The notes under the pieces are model-generated. The model was not told the origin of the DNA. It saw only the letters and a list, made by a program, of their open reading frames with translations, and searched no databases. A DNA stretch of 64,000 bases, taken from assembly GCA_963821235.1 (NCBI GenBank), contig CAWGCS010000001.1, forward strand, positions 62,001-126,000, in the 5' to 3' direction. Shown here one piece after another: positions 25,015 through 38,400 of this stretch (position 1 is its first letter; each line of letters opens with the position of its first letter). Origin of the DNA: CTSoil-043 sp963821235. GTDB taxonomy: Bacteria > Chloroflexota > Limnocylindria > Limnocylindrales > CSP1-4. A program made the position numbers and the translations under genes.

Positions 25015-25974
25015 TCAGGGACGGCGCTCGGCTCCCGGGATCGGCGCGGCCAGCCACGAGCGCGTTCCCTCGTAGGCGCAGGACGCGCTGGCGACGCGAG
25101 CTCCCTCGGCGAGGGCGGCCACCAGGTCGTCGGTCGTCGAGGCGTCACCCGGCTCGGCGGCCAGGAGCGCGGCCATGACGCCGTGCAGCACGTCGCCGGC
25201 GCCGAGCGTGTCGATCACCTCGCCGGCCGGGACCTCCAGGCTGCCCGTCCGGCCGGCCGCGTCCCGCCAGCGGATCGGATCCGACCCGGCGGTGATCGCC
25301 GCGAACCGGGCCCCGCGGGCCAGGATCGCCCGCAGGACGCCGTCGGCAGCCGGCCCGGCGCCGGGTGGCCGGAAGGCGGCCGACGCCACCACGGCGTCGG
25401 CACCCGGGATCAGCTCGTCGAAGGCCGGGCGCCACGTCCCGCCATCGAGCAGGAGGCGGATCCCGCGCGCCCGCGCGGCGCGAGCGAGCGGCACGGCGAG
25501 CGCCCGATGGTGGCCGTCGGCGAGCACGATGCGGGCGCCGTCGAGGAGCTCCGCCACGAGCCGCTGGCCGGCGGCCTCAGGAGCGCCCGCCGTCGAGCGA
25601 TCGGTGTGCGAGACGACGGCACGGGCGCCGGTCCCCGTGGTGACGAGGATGGCGGCCACGGTCGGCGGCGCGGCGCGACCCGGATCAGCGTCGACCACGG
25701 CCACGCCGTTGGCCTGCAGGTCGAGGAGGGCCGCCGCGGCCAGGGGATGGCCGCCGAGCACTGCGAGGAGGCGCGGCCTCCCGCCGGCCCAGGCGAAGGC
25801 GACCGCGGCATTGGCCGCCGGACCGCCGGCCACCACGAGCTGCGAGGTCGCCACGACCTTCTCGTCGGGACCGGGGACGTGCTCCACGCCTAGGACGAGG
25901 TCCAGCGTGGCGAGCCCGACGAAGGCGCCGACGGGCGCCCCCTGCGATCCGACAGCCGGATCACGGGGGCTCAC
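25015..25974 (-). CDS. PfkB-family carbohydrate kinase
   Basis: The 319-residue protein has both ribokinase-family signatures. The N-terminal glycines are in VVAGGPAANAAVAFAWAGG, and the C-terminal catalytic motif is DTLGAGDVLHGVMAALL with the base Asp in GAGD. The expected reaction is ATP-dependent phosphorylation of a sugar or nucleoside. The start is GTG at 25974, 18 nt after the stop of the upstream membrane-protein gene. The C-terminus SASCAYEGTRSWLAAPIPG resembles sulfofructose/ketohexokinase-type members, but the substrate is not certain. Confidence 0.82.
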   Translation of the reverse strand: MSPRDPAVGSQGAPVGAFVGLATLDLVLGVEHVPGPDEKVVATSQLVVAGGPAANAAVAFAWAGGRPRLLAVLGGHPLAAAALLDLQANGVAVVDADPGRAAPPTVAAILVTTGTGARAVVSHTDRSTAGAPEAAGQRLVAELLDGARIVLADGHHRALAVPLARAARARGIRLLLDGGTWRPAFDELIPGADAVVASAAFRPPGAGPAADGVLRAILARGARFAAITAGSDPIRWRDAAGRTGSLEVPAGEVIDTLGAGDVLHGVMAALLAAEPGDASTTDDLVAALAEGARVASASCAYEGTRSWLAAPIPGAERRP

Positions 25975-25991
25975 GGCGGGACGGTCCCCTG

Positions 25992-26576
25992 TCAGGCCGG
26001 TGGGAGCGTCGCAGGGCGGTCGGTCGGTGCGACCGGGGCGGCCTTGGGACGGGCCACCGCGTAGACCGCCGCCCCGCCGAGGCCGCCGAGGAACGCGAGG
26101 ACGAGGACAGTGCCGGCCGTCCCCAGCTGCTCCCGCCAGTAGAAGGCGCTGAACTCGTCGACGTTGGTGACGCCGGCGGCCACGAAGTCGGGGCCCTTGC
26201 CCTCGGCCAGGTAGCGGGCGTAGACGCAGCCCGCGCCCGTGTCGCAGCCGGTCAGCGGACCGCCGTCGGCGGCTCCCCGGTAGCCGTTGTCGGCGCTGAA
26301 GAAGATCCCCTTCGTCAGGAGGAAGAGGAGGGCCAGCGTCGCCGCGGTCAGGAGGCCGGCGTAGGCGCCGTTGGCGAGGATGCGCCGCCACGGCCCGGCC
26401 TGGCGGTTCGACCTGGCATTGGCGTAGTAGCCGATGAGGAGCCCGGCCGGGAAGGCGAGAAGCCACAGGACGGGCTCGATCGGGATGACCAGCAGGAAGC
26501 TGACCGCGATCGTGACGGCCATGCCCACGCCGACCCAGCCGGCGTAGATCGCGCCCCGATCGACGAAGCGCTTCAC
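25992..26576 (-). CDS. Membrane protein with four helices, function unknown
   Basis: The 194-residue protein has four hydrophobic segments (near 11-34, 36-52, 70-92 and 152-175) and a hydrophilic external loop of about 60 residues between helices 3 and 4. The loop carries a cysteine pair GCDTGAGC and the sequence TNVDEFSAFYWREQ. The pair could form a disulfide. The start is GTG at 26576. It lies between eno and the PfkB gene on the same strand. I do not recognise the family; similar short proteins occur in Chloroflexota genomes. Confidence 0.6.
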   Translation of the reverse strand: MKRFVDRGAIYAGWVGVGMAVTIAVSFLLVIPIEPVLWLLAFPAGLLIGYYANARSNRQAGPWRRILANGAYAGLLTAATLALLFLLTKGIFFSADNGYRGAADGGPLTGCDTGAGCVYARYLAEGKGPDFVAAGVTNVDEFSAFYWREQLGTAGTVLVLAFLGGLGGAAVYAVARPKAAPVAPTDRPATLPPA

Positions 26577-26600
26577 GCGGCGGCCGCCGACTGGCGGGCG

Positions 26601-26626
26601 GCGCCGACCGGTCGCCCGGCCGGCGC
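26601..26626 (-). terminator. Hairpin downstream of eno
   Basis: An 11-bp stem with one mismatch (GCGCCGACCGG / CCGGCCGGCGC) and the loop TCGC lies 18 nt after the eno stop. There is no T-run, so termination is only likely. Confidence 0.4.
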
Positions 26627-26643
26627 CGCGAGGAGCGACATGG

Positions 26644-27969
26644 TCAGCCTGGCAGGTACGGCTTCGCGCCCGCGAGGGCGGCCGCGCCGAGGTAGCGAGC
26701 GCCGACGCCCAGCTCCTCCTCGATGCGGAGGAGCCGGTTGTACTTGGCGACCCGCTCGGAGCGTGAAGGGGCCCCGGTCTTGATCTGGCCGGTCCCCATG
26801 GCCACCACGAAGTCGGCGATCGTCGTGTCCTCGGTCTCGCCGGAGCGGTGGCTGACCATGGCGGTCCAGCCGGCGCGGCGCGCCATCTCGATCGCCGCCA
26901 TCGTCTCCGTGAGGGTGCCGATCTGGTTGAGCTTGATGAGGACGGAGTTCATCGCCTCCTCGGCGATGCCCCGGGCGATGAAGGCCGGGTTCGTGACGAG
27001 GATGTCGTCGCCGACGAGCTGGACCTTCGCGCCGAGGCGGGCGGTCAGCTCCTTCCAGCCGGCCCAGTCGTCCTCGGCGAGGCCGTCCTCGATGGAGACG
27101 ATCGGGTACTTCGAAGTCCAGCTCTCCCAGAGGTCCACCATCTCGCCGGAGTCGAGGGTCCGACCCTCGCGCTCCAGGAAGTAGCGGCCGGGCACGTCGC
27201 CCGTGCCGGTGCCCTCGACGAGCACGGAGCTCGCCGCCGGGTCGAGGGCGATCGCGAGGTCCTCGCCGGGCCGGTAGCCGGCCTTCTCGATCGCCTGGAG
27301 GATCACCTCCACGGCAGCCTCGTTGGAGGGAAGCGACGGGGCGAAGCCGCCCTCGTCACCCTGGCCGACGGAGTACCCGCCGTCGTGGAGGATGCCCTTG
27401 AGAGAGTGGAAGACCTCGGCGCCGGCGCGGAGGGCGTCGGCGAACGTGGCCACGCCGACCGGCGCGACCATGAACTCCTGGAAGTCGGTGGAGTTCACGG
27501 CGTGCTTGCCGCCGTTGAGGATGTTGAAGAACGGCACGGGCAGGATCCGGGCACCTGCCCCGCCGAGGTAGCGATAGAGCGGGAGGTCGTGGGCCGTCGC
27601 CGACGCGTGGGCACAGGCGAGGCTCACGCCGAGGATGGCGTTGGCGCCCAGCTTGCCCTTGTTCGACGTCCCGTCGAGCTCGATGAGCGCGGCGTCGATG
27701 TCCGGCTGGTCGGCCGCGTCGGAGCCGAGGAGGGCGGGCGCGATCGTCTCGCGGACGTTCTCCACGGCCTTGAGGACGCCCTTGCCGCCGAAGCGGGCCT
27801 TGTCGCCGTCGCGAAGCTCGACGGCCTCGTTGGCGCCGGTCGAGGCGCCGGAGGGAACCCCGGCCCGGCCGACCGACCCGTCGGCCAGGATGACGTCGAC
27901 CTCGATGGTCGGGTTGCCCCGCGAGTCGAGGATCTCGCGGGCGTCGATGTACTCGATCTCGGTGTTCAC
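26644..27969 (-). CDS. eno: Enolase
   Basis: The 441-residue enzyme shows the enolase order: AREILDSRGNPTIEVDV at the N-terminus, SGASTGANEAVELRDGD, the catalytic GDEGGFAPSL, metal ligands in IEDGLAEDDW and VGDDILVTNP, and the signature SHRSGETEDTTIADFVV. It converts 2-phosphoglycerate to phosphoenolpyruvate. Its GTG start at 27969 overlaps the pgk stop by 4 nt (GTGA), so it is the third gene of gap-pgk-eno. Slightly longer than E. coli enolase (432 aa), with an insertion near EGTGTGDVPG. Confidence 0.97.
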   Translation of the reverse strand: MNTEIEYIDAREILDSRGNPTIEVDVILADGSVGRAGVPSGASTGANEAVELRDGDKARFGGKGVLKAVENVRETIAPALLGSDAADQPDIDAALIELDGTSNKGKLGANAILGVSLACAHASATAHDLPLYRYLGGAGARILPVPFFNILNGGKHAVNSTDFQEFMVAPVGVATFADALRAGAEVFHSLKGILHDGGYSVGQGDEGGFAPSLPSNEAAVEVILQAIEKAGYRPGEDLAIALDPAASSVLVEGTGTGDVPGRYFLEREGRTLDSGEMVDLWESWTSKYPIVSIEDGLAEDDWAGWKELTARLGAKVQLVGDDILVTNPAFIARGIAEEAMNSVLIKLNQIGTLTETMAAIEMARRAGWTAMVSHRSGETEDTTIADFVVAMGTGQIKTGAPSRSERVAKYNRLLRIEEELGVGARYLGAAALAGAKPYLPG

Positions 27970-29189
27970 GCGGCGCCTCCGGCGGTCCCGGCGGCCGGCT
28001 GGGCGTCGGGGATGATCGCGATGCCCGGCAGGGTCCGGCCCTCGATGAGCTCGAGGGAGGCGCCGCCGCCGGTGCTGATATGGGTCATCTTGGCGGCGAG
28101 GCCCTGCTGGGTCACCGCCGCGACCGAGTCGCCGCCGCCGACCACCACGGTGGCCCCGGCGTCGGCCAGGTCGGCCAGGAAGCGGGCCATCTGGCGCGTG
28201 CCCGCGCCGAAGGCCGGCATCTCGAACACGCCGAGCGGCCCGTTCCAGAAGACCGTCTTCGCGTCCGCAAGGGCGGTCTCCATCGCGGCGAGCGAGTCCT
28301 TGCCGACGTCGACGATGTGCCACGAGGCCGGCAGCTTCTCCACCGAGAGGGTCTTGTACTCGGCGCCCTGGGTGACCTCCTTGGCGATCACGACGTCGGT
28401 CGGGAGGATGAGCTTGACGCCCCGCTCCTCGGCGGCCGCCATGATCCGCCGGGCGTCCTCGACCCGATCGGGCTCGGCCAGGCTCTTGCCGACGCTCTTG
28501 CCCTGGGCCAGGAGGAAGGTGTTCGCCATCCCGCCGCCGACGACGAGGATGTCTACCTTCCGGGTGAGGTTCTCGAGGACCTTGATCTTGTCGGAGACCT
28601 TCGCTCCGCCGATGATCGCGGCATAGGGGCGGGCGGGGTCCTCGACGAGCTGGGAGAGGTACTTGATCTCCCGCTCCATGAGGAACCCGGCGTAGGCCGG
28701 CAGGATCTCGGCGATGCCGACCGTCGAGGCGTGGGCCCGGTGGGCCGTGCCGAACGCGTCGTTGACGTAGACGTCGGCGTACGACGCGAGCGCCCTGGCG
28801 AACTCGGGGTCGTTCTTCTCCTCCTGCGGGTGGAACCGCAGGTTCTCGAGGAGGAGCGCCTCGCCCGGCCGGAGCCGGCGGATAGCGTCCTCGGTCCCCT
28901 GCCCCAGGGCGTCGCCGGTGCACGGGACGTTGATGCGGAGGAGGGCGGAGAGCCGCTCCGCCACCGGGCGGAGGCGGAGGCCGTCCTGGACCTTGCCGTC
29001 GGGCCGGCCCAGGTGGCTGGCCAGGACGACCCGGGCGCCCTGGTCCAGGAGGTGCCTGATCGTGGGGATGGCCGCCCGGATGCGGGTGTCGTCCTTGATC
29101 TGCCCGTCCTTGAGCGGCACGTTGAAGTCGACGCGGACGAAGACGCGCTTGCCCGACGCGTCAAGGTCCCGGATGGAGCGCTTGTCCAT
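27966..29189 (-). CDS. pgk: Phosphoglycerate kinase
   Basis: The 407-residue kinase starts DKRSIRDLDASGKRVFVRVDFNVPL and carries LASHLGRPDG, the nucleotide-binding GGAKVSDKI and the C-terminal ATP motif GGGDSVAAV followed by STGGGASLE. It makes ATP from 1,3-bisphosphoglycerate. The ATG at 29189 is 30 nt after the gap stop, and eno overlaps its end. The C-terminal tail after the ATP motif is longer than usual by about ten residues and is Ala/Gly-rich. Confidence 0.97.
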   Translation of the reverse strand: MDKRSIRDLDASGKRVFVRVDFNVPLKDGQIKDDTRIRAAIPTIRHLLDQGARVVLASHLGRPDGKVQDGLRLRPVAERLSALLRINVPCTGDALGQGTEDAIRRLRPGEALLLENLRFHPQEEKNDPEFARALASYADVYVNDAFGTAHRAHASTVGIAEILPAYAGFLMEREIKYLSQLVEDPARPYAAIIGGAKVSDKIKVLENLTRKVDILVVGGGMANTFLLAQGKSVGKSLAEPDRVEDARRIMAAAEERGVKLILPTDVVIAKEVTQGAEYKTLSVEKLPASWHIVDVGKDSLAAMETALADAKTVFWNGPLGVFEMPAFGAGTRQMARFLADLADAGATVVVGGGDSVAAVTQQGLAAKMTHISTGGGASLELIEGRTLPGIAIIPDAQPAAGTAGGAA

Positions 29190-29219
29190 GGTGGCGTGTC
29201 CTGTGGGTCGATCGGGAGA

Positions 29220-30230
29220 CTAGATGCCCTTCGCGATCATGAACTTCACGAGGTCGGCCACGCGGCAGCTGTAGCCCCACTCGTTGTCGTACCAGGCGAT
29301 GACCTTCACGAAGTTGCCGCCGAGCGACATCGTCGAGGCCGCGTCGATGATCGAGCTGCGCTCGTCGCCGCGGAAGTCGGAGGAGACCAGCGGCTCGTCG
29401 GAGACGCCGAGGATGCCCTTCATGGGGCCGGCGGCCGCGGCGCGGAAGGCGGCGTTCAGCTCCTCGACCGAGGCGTCCTTCTCCAGCTCCGCGGTGAAGT
29501 CGACCACCGAGACGGTCGGGGTGGGCACGCGCAGGCTGAAGCCGTCGAACTTGCCCTTCAGGTCGGGGATGACGAGGGCGAGGGCCTTCGCGGCGCCCGT
29601 CGTGGTCGGGATGATGTTCAGGCCGGCCGCCCGCGCCCGCCGCGGGTCCTTGTGGGCCACGTCGAGGATCCGTTGGTCGTTGGTGTACGAGTGGATCGTG
29701 TTCATGAGGCCACGCCTGATCGTCCAGCCGTCGTGGACGACCTTGGCCGCCGGAGCCAGGCAGTTCGTCGTGCAGCTGGCGTTGCTGACGATGTGATGCT
29801 TGGCCGGGTCGTAGGCGTCGTCGTTGACGCCGAGGACGATCGTGACGTCCTCCTTCTTGGCAGGGGCGCTAATGAGCACCTTCTTGGCGCCGGCGTCGAG
29901 GTGCGCGCGGGCCTTGTCGGCATCGGTGAAGCGGCCGGTGGACTCGATGACCAGGTCGACGCCGAGGGCCTTCCAGGGCAGGCTCGCCGGGTCGAGCTCC
30001 TTGAGGACCTTGATCTCCTTGCCGTCGACGATGATCGCGTCCTCGTCGTGGGTGACCGTCCCCGGATAGGCCCCGTAGGTCGAGTCGTGCTTGAAGAGGA
30101 GTGCGTTCATCGCGACGTCGACGATATCGTTGACGGCGACGACCTCGACCTCCGGGGCGCGCTCGATGAGGGCCTTCAGGGACTGCCGGCCGATCCGGCC
30201 GAACCCGTTGATGCCGACGCGAACAGACAT
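29220..30230 (-). CDS. gap: Glyceraldehyde-3-phosphate dehydrogenase, type I
   Basis: The 336-residue enzyme has the NAD-binding start RVGINGFGRIGR, the catalytic Cys153 in SNASCTTNCLAP, and WYDNEWGYSCRVADL at the C-terminus. D35 in AVNDIVD follows the Rossmann fold and favours NAD over NADP. It oxidises glyceraldehyde-3-phosphate to 1,3-bisphosphoglycerate. It is the first gene of the gap-pgk-eno glycolytic operon. The leader contains a perfect 11-bp dyad about 40 nt before the start. Confidence 0.97.
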   Translation of the reverse strand: MSVRVGINGFGRIGRQSLKALIERAPEVEVVAVNDIVDVAMNALLFKHDSTYGAYPGTVTHDEDAIIVDGKEIKVLKELDPASLPWKALGVDLVIESTGRFTDADKARAHLDAGAKKVLISAPAKKEDVTIVLGVNDDAYDPAKHHIVSNASCTTNCLAPAAKVVHDGWTIRRGLMNTIHSYTNDQRILDVAHKDPRRARAAGLNIIPTTTGAAKALALVIPDLKGKFDGFSLRVPTPTVSVVDFTAELEKDASVEELNAAFRAAAAGPMKGILGVSDEPLVSSDFRGDERSSIIDAASTMSLGGNFVKVIAWYDNEWGYSCRVADLVKFMIAKGI

Positions 30231-30570
30231 GGAACGAACCTCCGCTGTGCGGTTATGCAGGTCAGCACGAAGCGACCGTCGTCACGACGGTCGCGCTGGA
30301 TGGGGGCGCGAGGAGGACCCGGGCGCAGGCGCCCGCCCCGACGGGGGCCACGCGGGCGCTCGGGAGACGGGATCCCGTCGGAACGGACATCGGCGGCACC
30401 AGCGAGCGGGCCGCCGAGATCAAGGGCGGATGAGAGCCTCGGGGACACGGAACCTCGTCGTAGCGGCGGGAACCGTGCGCATTCTATCAAGGCCCTCGGG
30501 CGGGCCCGGCGGGCCGAGCGGCCCACGGTCGCGGTCCGAACGTCCCGCAGCGGCGGAGCCGGAAACGCAG
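30231..30570 (-). promoter_or_regulatory. Upstream region of gap
   Basis: The 391 bases between gap and the next gene hold no convincing coding frame. Proceeding from gap there is a perfect dyad (30272-30294), a G+C-rich stretch, a possible TAGAAT -10 on the minus strand (30486-30481) and the terminator hairpin of the zinc-ribbon gene (30571-30600). The promoter of gap-pgk-eno must lie here but has no clear -35. Confidence 0.4.
30272..30294. promoter_or_regulatory. Perfect dyad in the gap leader
   Basis: GCGACCGTCGT-C-ACGACGGTCGC is an 11-bp perfect inverted repeat around one central base, 42 nt upstream of the gap start. The near-zero loop is more like a protein-binding operator than an RNA hairpin. 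A glycolytic repressor of the CggR/DeoR or LacI type would be a candidate, but none is encoded nearby. Confidence 0.5.
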
Positions 30571-30600
30571 CGAGCCCCCGCCGTCACCGGCGAGGGCTCG
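30571..30600 (-). terminator. Hairpin terminator of the zinc-ribbon gene
   Basis: A 13-bp stem with one mismatch and the loop TCAC lies 21 nt after the stop of the DUF5679-like gene. On the minus strand it is followed by CTGCGTTTCC, a short T-containing stretch. Confidence 0.6.
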
Positions 30601-30621
30601 CGTCTGCGTCGAGAAGGTCGG

Positions 30622-30762
30622 TCAGCCGCCGATCTTGAACATCTTGGTGCCGCACACCGGGCACACGCCCGAGAGCGCCGGCTTGCCGTTCTTCATCGTG
30701 ATCTTCTGCGGGTTCTTGACCTCGCGCTTCGCCTTGCACTTGACGCAGTAGGCCTCGGCCAC
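30622..30762 (-). CDS. DUF5679-like small zinc-ribbon protein
   Basis: The protein is 46 residues long. It begins AEAYCVKCKAKREV, with YCVKC giving the first CxxC pair, and the second pair is CPVCGT, so it should bind one zinc ion. The core KITMKNGKPALSG between them matches the DUF5679 pattern common in Chloroflexota and actinobacteria. GGGAGG lies 8 nt before the GTG at 30762. A separate promoter (30907-30936) and terminator (30571-30600) make it a monocistronic unit, which suggests steady expression. Its role is not known for the family; RNA or protein binding is a guess. Confidence 0.85.
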   Translation of the reverse strand: MAEAYCVKCKAKREVKNPQKITMKNGKPALSGVCPVCGTKMFKIGG

Positions 30763-30906
30763 TCCAGGAGCCTCCCTTCACCAGCTTTGGACGTCGCAGG
30801 GCCCACCGCCCGACGCTCGTCCCTCGAAACGAGACTGGCTTCGGGGCCGGGGCTGCCTGTTCGCCGCGAGCGCGGCTTCGTGCTCCGACGGCCCGAAACT
30901 CGCGCG

Positions 30907-30932
30907 AGCATAGTCACGCCCGATCACGAGCG

Positions 30933-30936
<4 letters not shown>
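30907..30936 (-). promoter_or_regulatory. Sigma70 promoter of the zinc-ribbon gene
   Basis: On the minus strand TTGACG (30936-30931), an 18-nt spacer and TATGCT (30912-30907). The -35 overlaps the stop codon of the large surface-protein gene upstream. The leader is about 135 nt. Confidence 0.7.
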
Positions 30937-34460
<3,524 letters not shown>

Positions 34461-34657
34461 GGACGACCTCCGGGGCGGGTCAGGCCGGCGGGCGTGACGG
34501 CCCACGTGTACCATGCCGCCCTCACCGCAGGCTCACCTCCCCCTTATCGGACGGATCCGGCGGCGCCCCGGCACCCGCGGTAGGATTCGCGCGCCGCGGC
34601 CGTCCGAGCCATCGCGACGGGCACTCCGCCGGCAATCCGTCGACTCGAGGAGGACAC

Positions 34658-35341
34658 GTGGCCCGCGCCAAGAGGACCGAGCGCGCCGAAGCCCGCCGCC
34701 GGCATCGCGTCGCGAGCACCGGGGAGGACGGCCAGGTCGCAGCCGACGTCGCAGCCATCCCGGCGGCGGCCCTTCCGCGTGGATCCCGCGAGCGGCGCCC
34801 GCCGAATGCGGAGCCTGCGGCGGCCCAGGCGCGGGGCAGCTTCCTCGGCTCGCTCCGGACGGCGGCCAGCCCGGCCGACGTGCGCGGCGACCTGAAGGCG
34901 TTCCCCTCGGTGCTCCTCCGGTCGAAGGCCGGGTGGGTCCCGGGCCTGGTGATCGCCGCAACCGCCGGCGCGCTCCTGATCCCGACGCTTGCCTCGAACC
35001 AGCTCATCGTGCTGGCGGGCAACGTGGTCCTCCAGCCGCCGCCGATGATCATCGCCTTCCTCGCCGGGATGCTCGCCCCGCGGGCCGGGTGGCTGATGGG
35101 CGGCCTCATGAGCCTCGTGGCCGGCCTCGCCTACGTCATCGTGGTCGCCGTCAACACGGACGTCCTGGTCACGCCCCTCGGGTTCACCTACGTGGTGTCC
35201 GCCGACCAGAAGCTCGGGTACGCCCAGAACGTCCTCCTCACGGCGCCGGTCTTCGGGGTCGCCGTCGGGGCCTTCGCCGGCTTCTACCGGCGCTTCCTGA
35301 GCATGTCCTCGCCGCAGCGGCAGCCGGCCCGGCGCCGCTGA
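34658..35341 (+). CDS. Multi-helix membrane protein with basic N-terminal tail
   Basis: The 227-residue protein has a charged cytoplasmic tail of about 80 residues rich in Arg and Ala, then roughly four to five helices (near 97-120, 122-140, 148-172 and 190-212). The helices contain GWVPGLVIAATAGALLIPT and PPMIIAFLAGMLAPRAGWLMGG. GAGGAGGA precedes the GTG at 34658. It diverges from the large surface protein and converges on dnaE2. I do not recognise the family; no catalytic residues stand out. Confidence 0.6.
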   Translation: MARAKRTERAEARRRHRVASTGEDGQVAADVAAIPAAALPRGSRERRPPNAEPAAAQARGSFLGSLRTAASPADVRGDLKAFPSVLLRSKAGWVPGLVIAATAGALLIPTLASNQLIVLAGNVVLQPPPMIIAFLAGMLAPRAGWLMGGLMSLVAGLAYVIVVAVNTDVLVTPLGFTYVVSADQKLGYAQNVLLTAPVFGVAVGAFAGFYRRFLSMSSPQRQPARRR

Positions 35342-35414
35342 CGCTTCTCGCGCGACCTCGCCGGGCGGCACCGCCCGCCCGGCATCGCTCGCGCGCGCCT
35401 CCCGTGGGCACGCA

Positions 35415-38400
35415 TCAGCCGGACCGCCGCGTACCGGCGCAGCCGAGCTGGCGGACCCCGTCCGGCCGGTCCGGCCCGCCGACGCGACGCGCCTCGTCCA
35501 CGAGCGGCCGCACGTCCCGGGCGACGACGTTCACCACGCTGGACTCGCGCTGCAGGATCCCGTCGACGACGAGGAGGGCGTTCCGCCGGACGACCCCGCG
35601 GAGGCGGGCCCAGGCGTCCGGCCAGAGCGTGACGTTGACCATCCCGGTCTCGTCCTCGAGGGCCAGGAAGACCGCGCCCTTCGCCGTCATCGGGTGCTGC
35701 CGCGTGACGACGAGCCCACCCAGGCGGACCGGCCCTGGCCGCCGCTCGGCGAGGGCGGCGCTCGGCACGGCCCCCAGCGCCTCGAGGGCCGGCCTGAAGA
35801 GGGCGACCACATGGCGCCGCGCATCGAGCGAGAGGATCGCGTAGGCGTCGCCGAGCCGCTCGAGCTCGGACAGCGGCGGGAGGTCTGGCGCGGGCGACGC
35901 CGGCAGGCGCAGGTCGATCGGCCGCCCCGCCACCCGTCCCCCGCCCCGCGGGGCTCCCCGGGCCGGCCTGGCCGTCTCCCGGAGCTGCCAGAGGAGCTCG
36001 CGTCGCGGCCGCTCCAGGGAGTCGAGCGCACCGGCCCGGATCATCCGGTCCAGGACCACCTCGGGAAGCCCCGTCCGCTCCACGACGTCGGCGAGGGACG
36101 TGTACCGGCCGCGCGCCCGCTCCGCGTCGAGGTGGGCGGCATGCTCCTCGCCGATTCCCTTCACGAGGTGGAGCCCGAGCCGGACGCCCCAGCCGACGGC
36201 GCTCTCCGCGGCCCACCGCCCGCGCGCATCGTAGGAGGGAATGACGCAGGCGGGCGAGCGGACCGGGCGGGGCCGGGCGGCGATCCCCAGGTCGGGCGGG
36301 AGGGGCTCGCCGGGATCAAGATCGCGGCGGCCGCCGTCGCCCGCCGGCCCCGCCAGCGCCCAGCCGGGCCGGCCGGCCCACTCGGTCGTCGTCCGGTACG
36401 ACGAGGCGTTGACATCGACCGCGAGGACGGCCACCCCGTGTCGCTTCGCGTCGTTGACCAGGACCTCCACCGGGTAGAAGCCCATCGGCTGGGCGTTGAC
36501 GAGGCCGACGAGGAACTGGGCCGGGTAGAAGAGCTTGAGGAACGACGATTCGTAGGCGGTGCGGGCGAACGCCGCCGCGTGGCTCTTGGCGAAGCCGAAG
36601 CTGGCGAACCCGGCGACCTGCCGGTAGAGCTCCTCCCCGTCGTCGCGGGGCATCCCCTGGCCGGCGACGCAGCCGTCGACGAACCGGGCGTGGAGCTTCT
36701 CCATCTCGGCCGGCGAGCGCCACGTCCCCATGGCCCGGCGGAACCCGTCGGATTCTCCCGGGCTGAAGCCGGCGACCTCGATCGCGATCCGCATCACCTG
36801 CTCCTGGTAGAGGATCACCCCGAGCGAATCGCGGAGGACCGGCTCCAGCGAGGGGTGGAGGTAGGCGACCGGCTCGAGCCCCTGCTTGCGGCGCAGGTAG
36901 GGGTGGACCGCGTTCCCCTGGATGGGGCCGGGGCGGATGATCGCCACCTCCACGACGAGGTCGTCGAGGCAGGCCGGCCGCGACTTGGGGAGGGTCTGCA
37001 TCTGGGCCCGGCTCTCGACCTGGAAGACGCCCACGGTGTCGGCGGCCTGGAGCATGCCGAAGACCTCGGGGATCTCCTCGGGGAGCCGGTCGAGGTCGAC
37101 GCAGGTCCCGCAGTCGTGCTCGATGAGCTGGATGGTCTCGTCGATCGCGGCCAGCATCCCCAGCCCGAGCAGGTCGAGCTTGATCAGCTTGAGGGTCTCG
37201 ACGTCGCGCTTGTCGAACTGGACGACGACCCGGCCGGGCATCGTCGCCCGCTCCAGCGGGGCGATGTCGACGAGCGGGGCGGCCGTCACGAGCATCCCGC
37301 CGGTGTGGATGGAGAGGTGCCGGGGGAACCCGTCGATCCGGGCACAGAGCTCGAGCCAGCGTTCCCAGGGAGACATCCCGACCGTGCTCCCGCCGCGCGG
37401 GGCAGGCGGAGGCTCGGGGATGATCCGGGCCACCGACGAGGCTCGCCCGCCGGCCGGGCCCGGGAATGGGTCGAAGTGGCGCGGCCGGCCGAGTCGGTCG
37501 ACGCTCCGCGTGGGCGGCGCGAGGACGCCCGACTCCGGGTCGATCCGCCGCCCGTCGATCGTGCCGGGCGGTCCGCTGGGAGCCCGCGGCGGGCCGGCCC
37601 CGGGACCGAAGGCGGGCATCGCCTCCCGGATCGGCCGGGCGACGATTGCCGGGGAGGCGGCCGCCGCGGCCGGCGGGCCGCCGCGGACGAGCCAGGCCAC
37701 GCTCGCCGGGGAGTCCCCCGGCCCGCCCTTGTCGTCGGAGGTCCCGCCGGCACGGATCGCCGGGCTCGAGCCCGTCCCCGGCAGGATCCCGGTCCGGCGC
37801 GCGGCGTCCTCGGGGCCTGTCAGGCGACCGCGCGCGTGGTCGAGCCGGCCCATCCGGTCCACGAGGCCACGGTCGCCGGCCCGGGCGGCGGAGGCGTCGC
37901 CGTCGCGGGGCTCGTCGGGGCGGTGGAAGAACTCGGCGAAGCCGCCGTCCGCCTCGAGGTCGCGCCTGACCATCACCGAGTCGTAGGTCTCGAGCGCCTT
38001 CGCCACGCGATCGACGAGCGGACGCGGGAAGCCGAGGGCGTAGCCGACCTCGCGGACCGCGCTCCGAGCCCGGTAGGTCACGAGGTTGCAGACCATCCCG
38101 GTGTGCTCGGTCCCGTACCGCTCGTAGACGTACTGGATGACCTCCTCGCGGCGCTCGGAGCTGAAGTCGATGTCGACGTCCGGGTACGTCGTGCGGCCCT
38201 CGTTGATGAACCGCTCGAAGAGGAGGTTGTGGCGGATCGGGTCGACCCGGGTGATCCCCAGCACGTAGGCGACGATCGAATCCGCGGCGCTGCCGCGCCC
38301 CTGGGCGGGGATGCGGCGCTCCTTGGCGAAGCGCATGAGGTCCCAGCAGATGAGGAAGAACTCGGCCAGCCCGGTTCGCTCGATCACGTCGAGCTCGTGG

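Noticed and set aside
30584..30781. 65-codon frame over the zinc-ribbon gene
   Set aside because: Wrong frame; the 46-residue CxxC protein in the neighbouring frame has a ribosome site, promoter and terminator.
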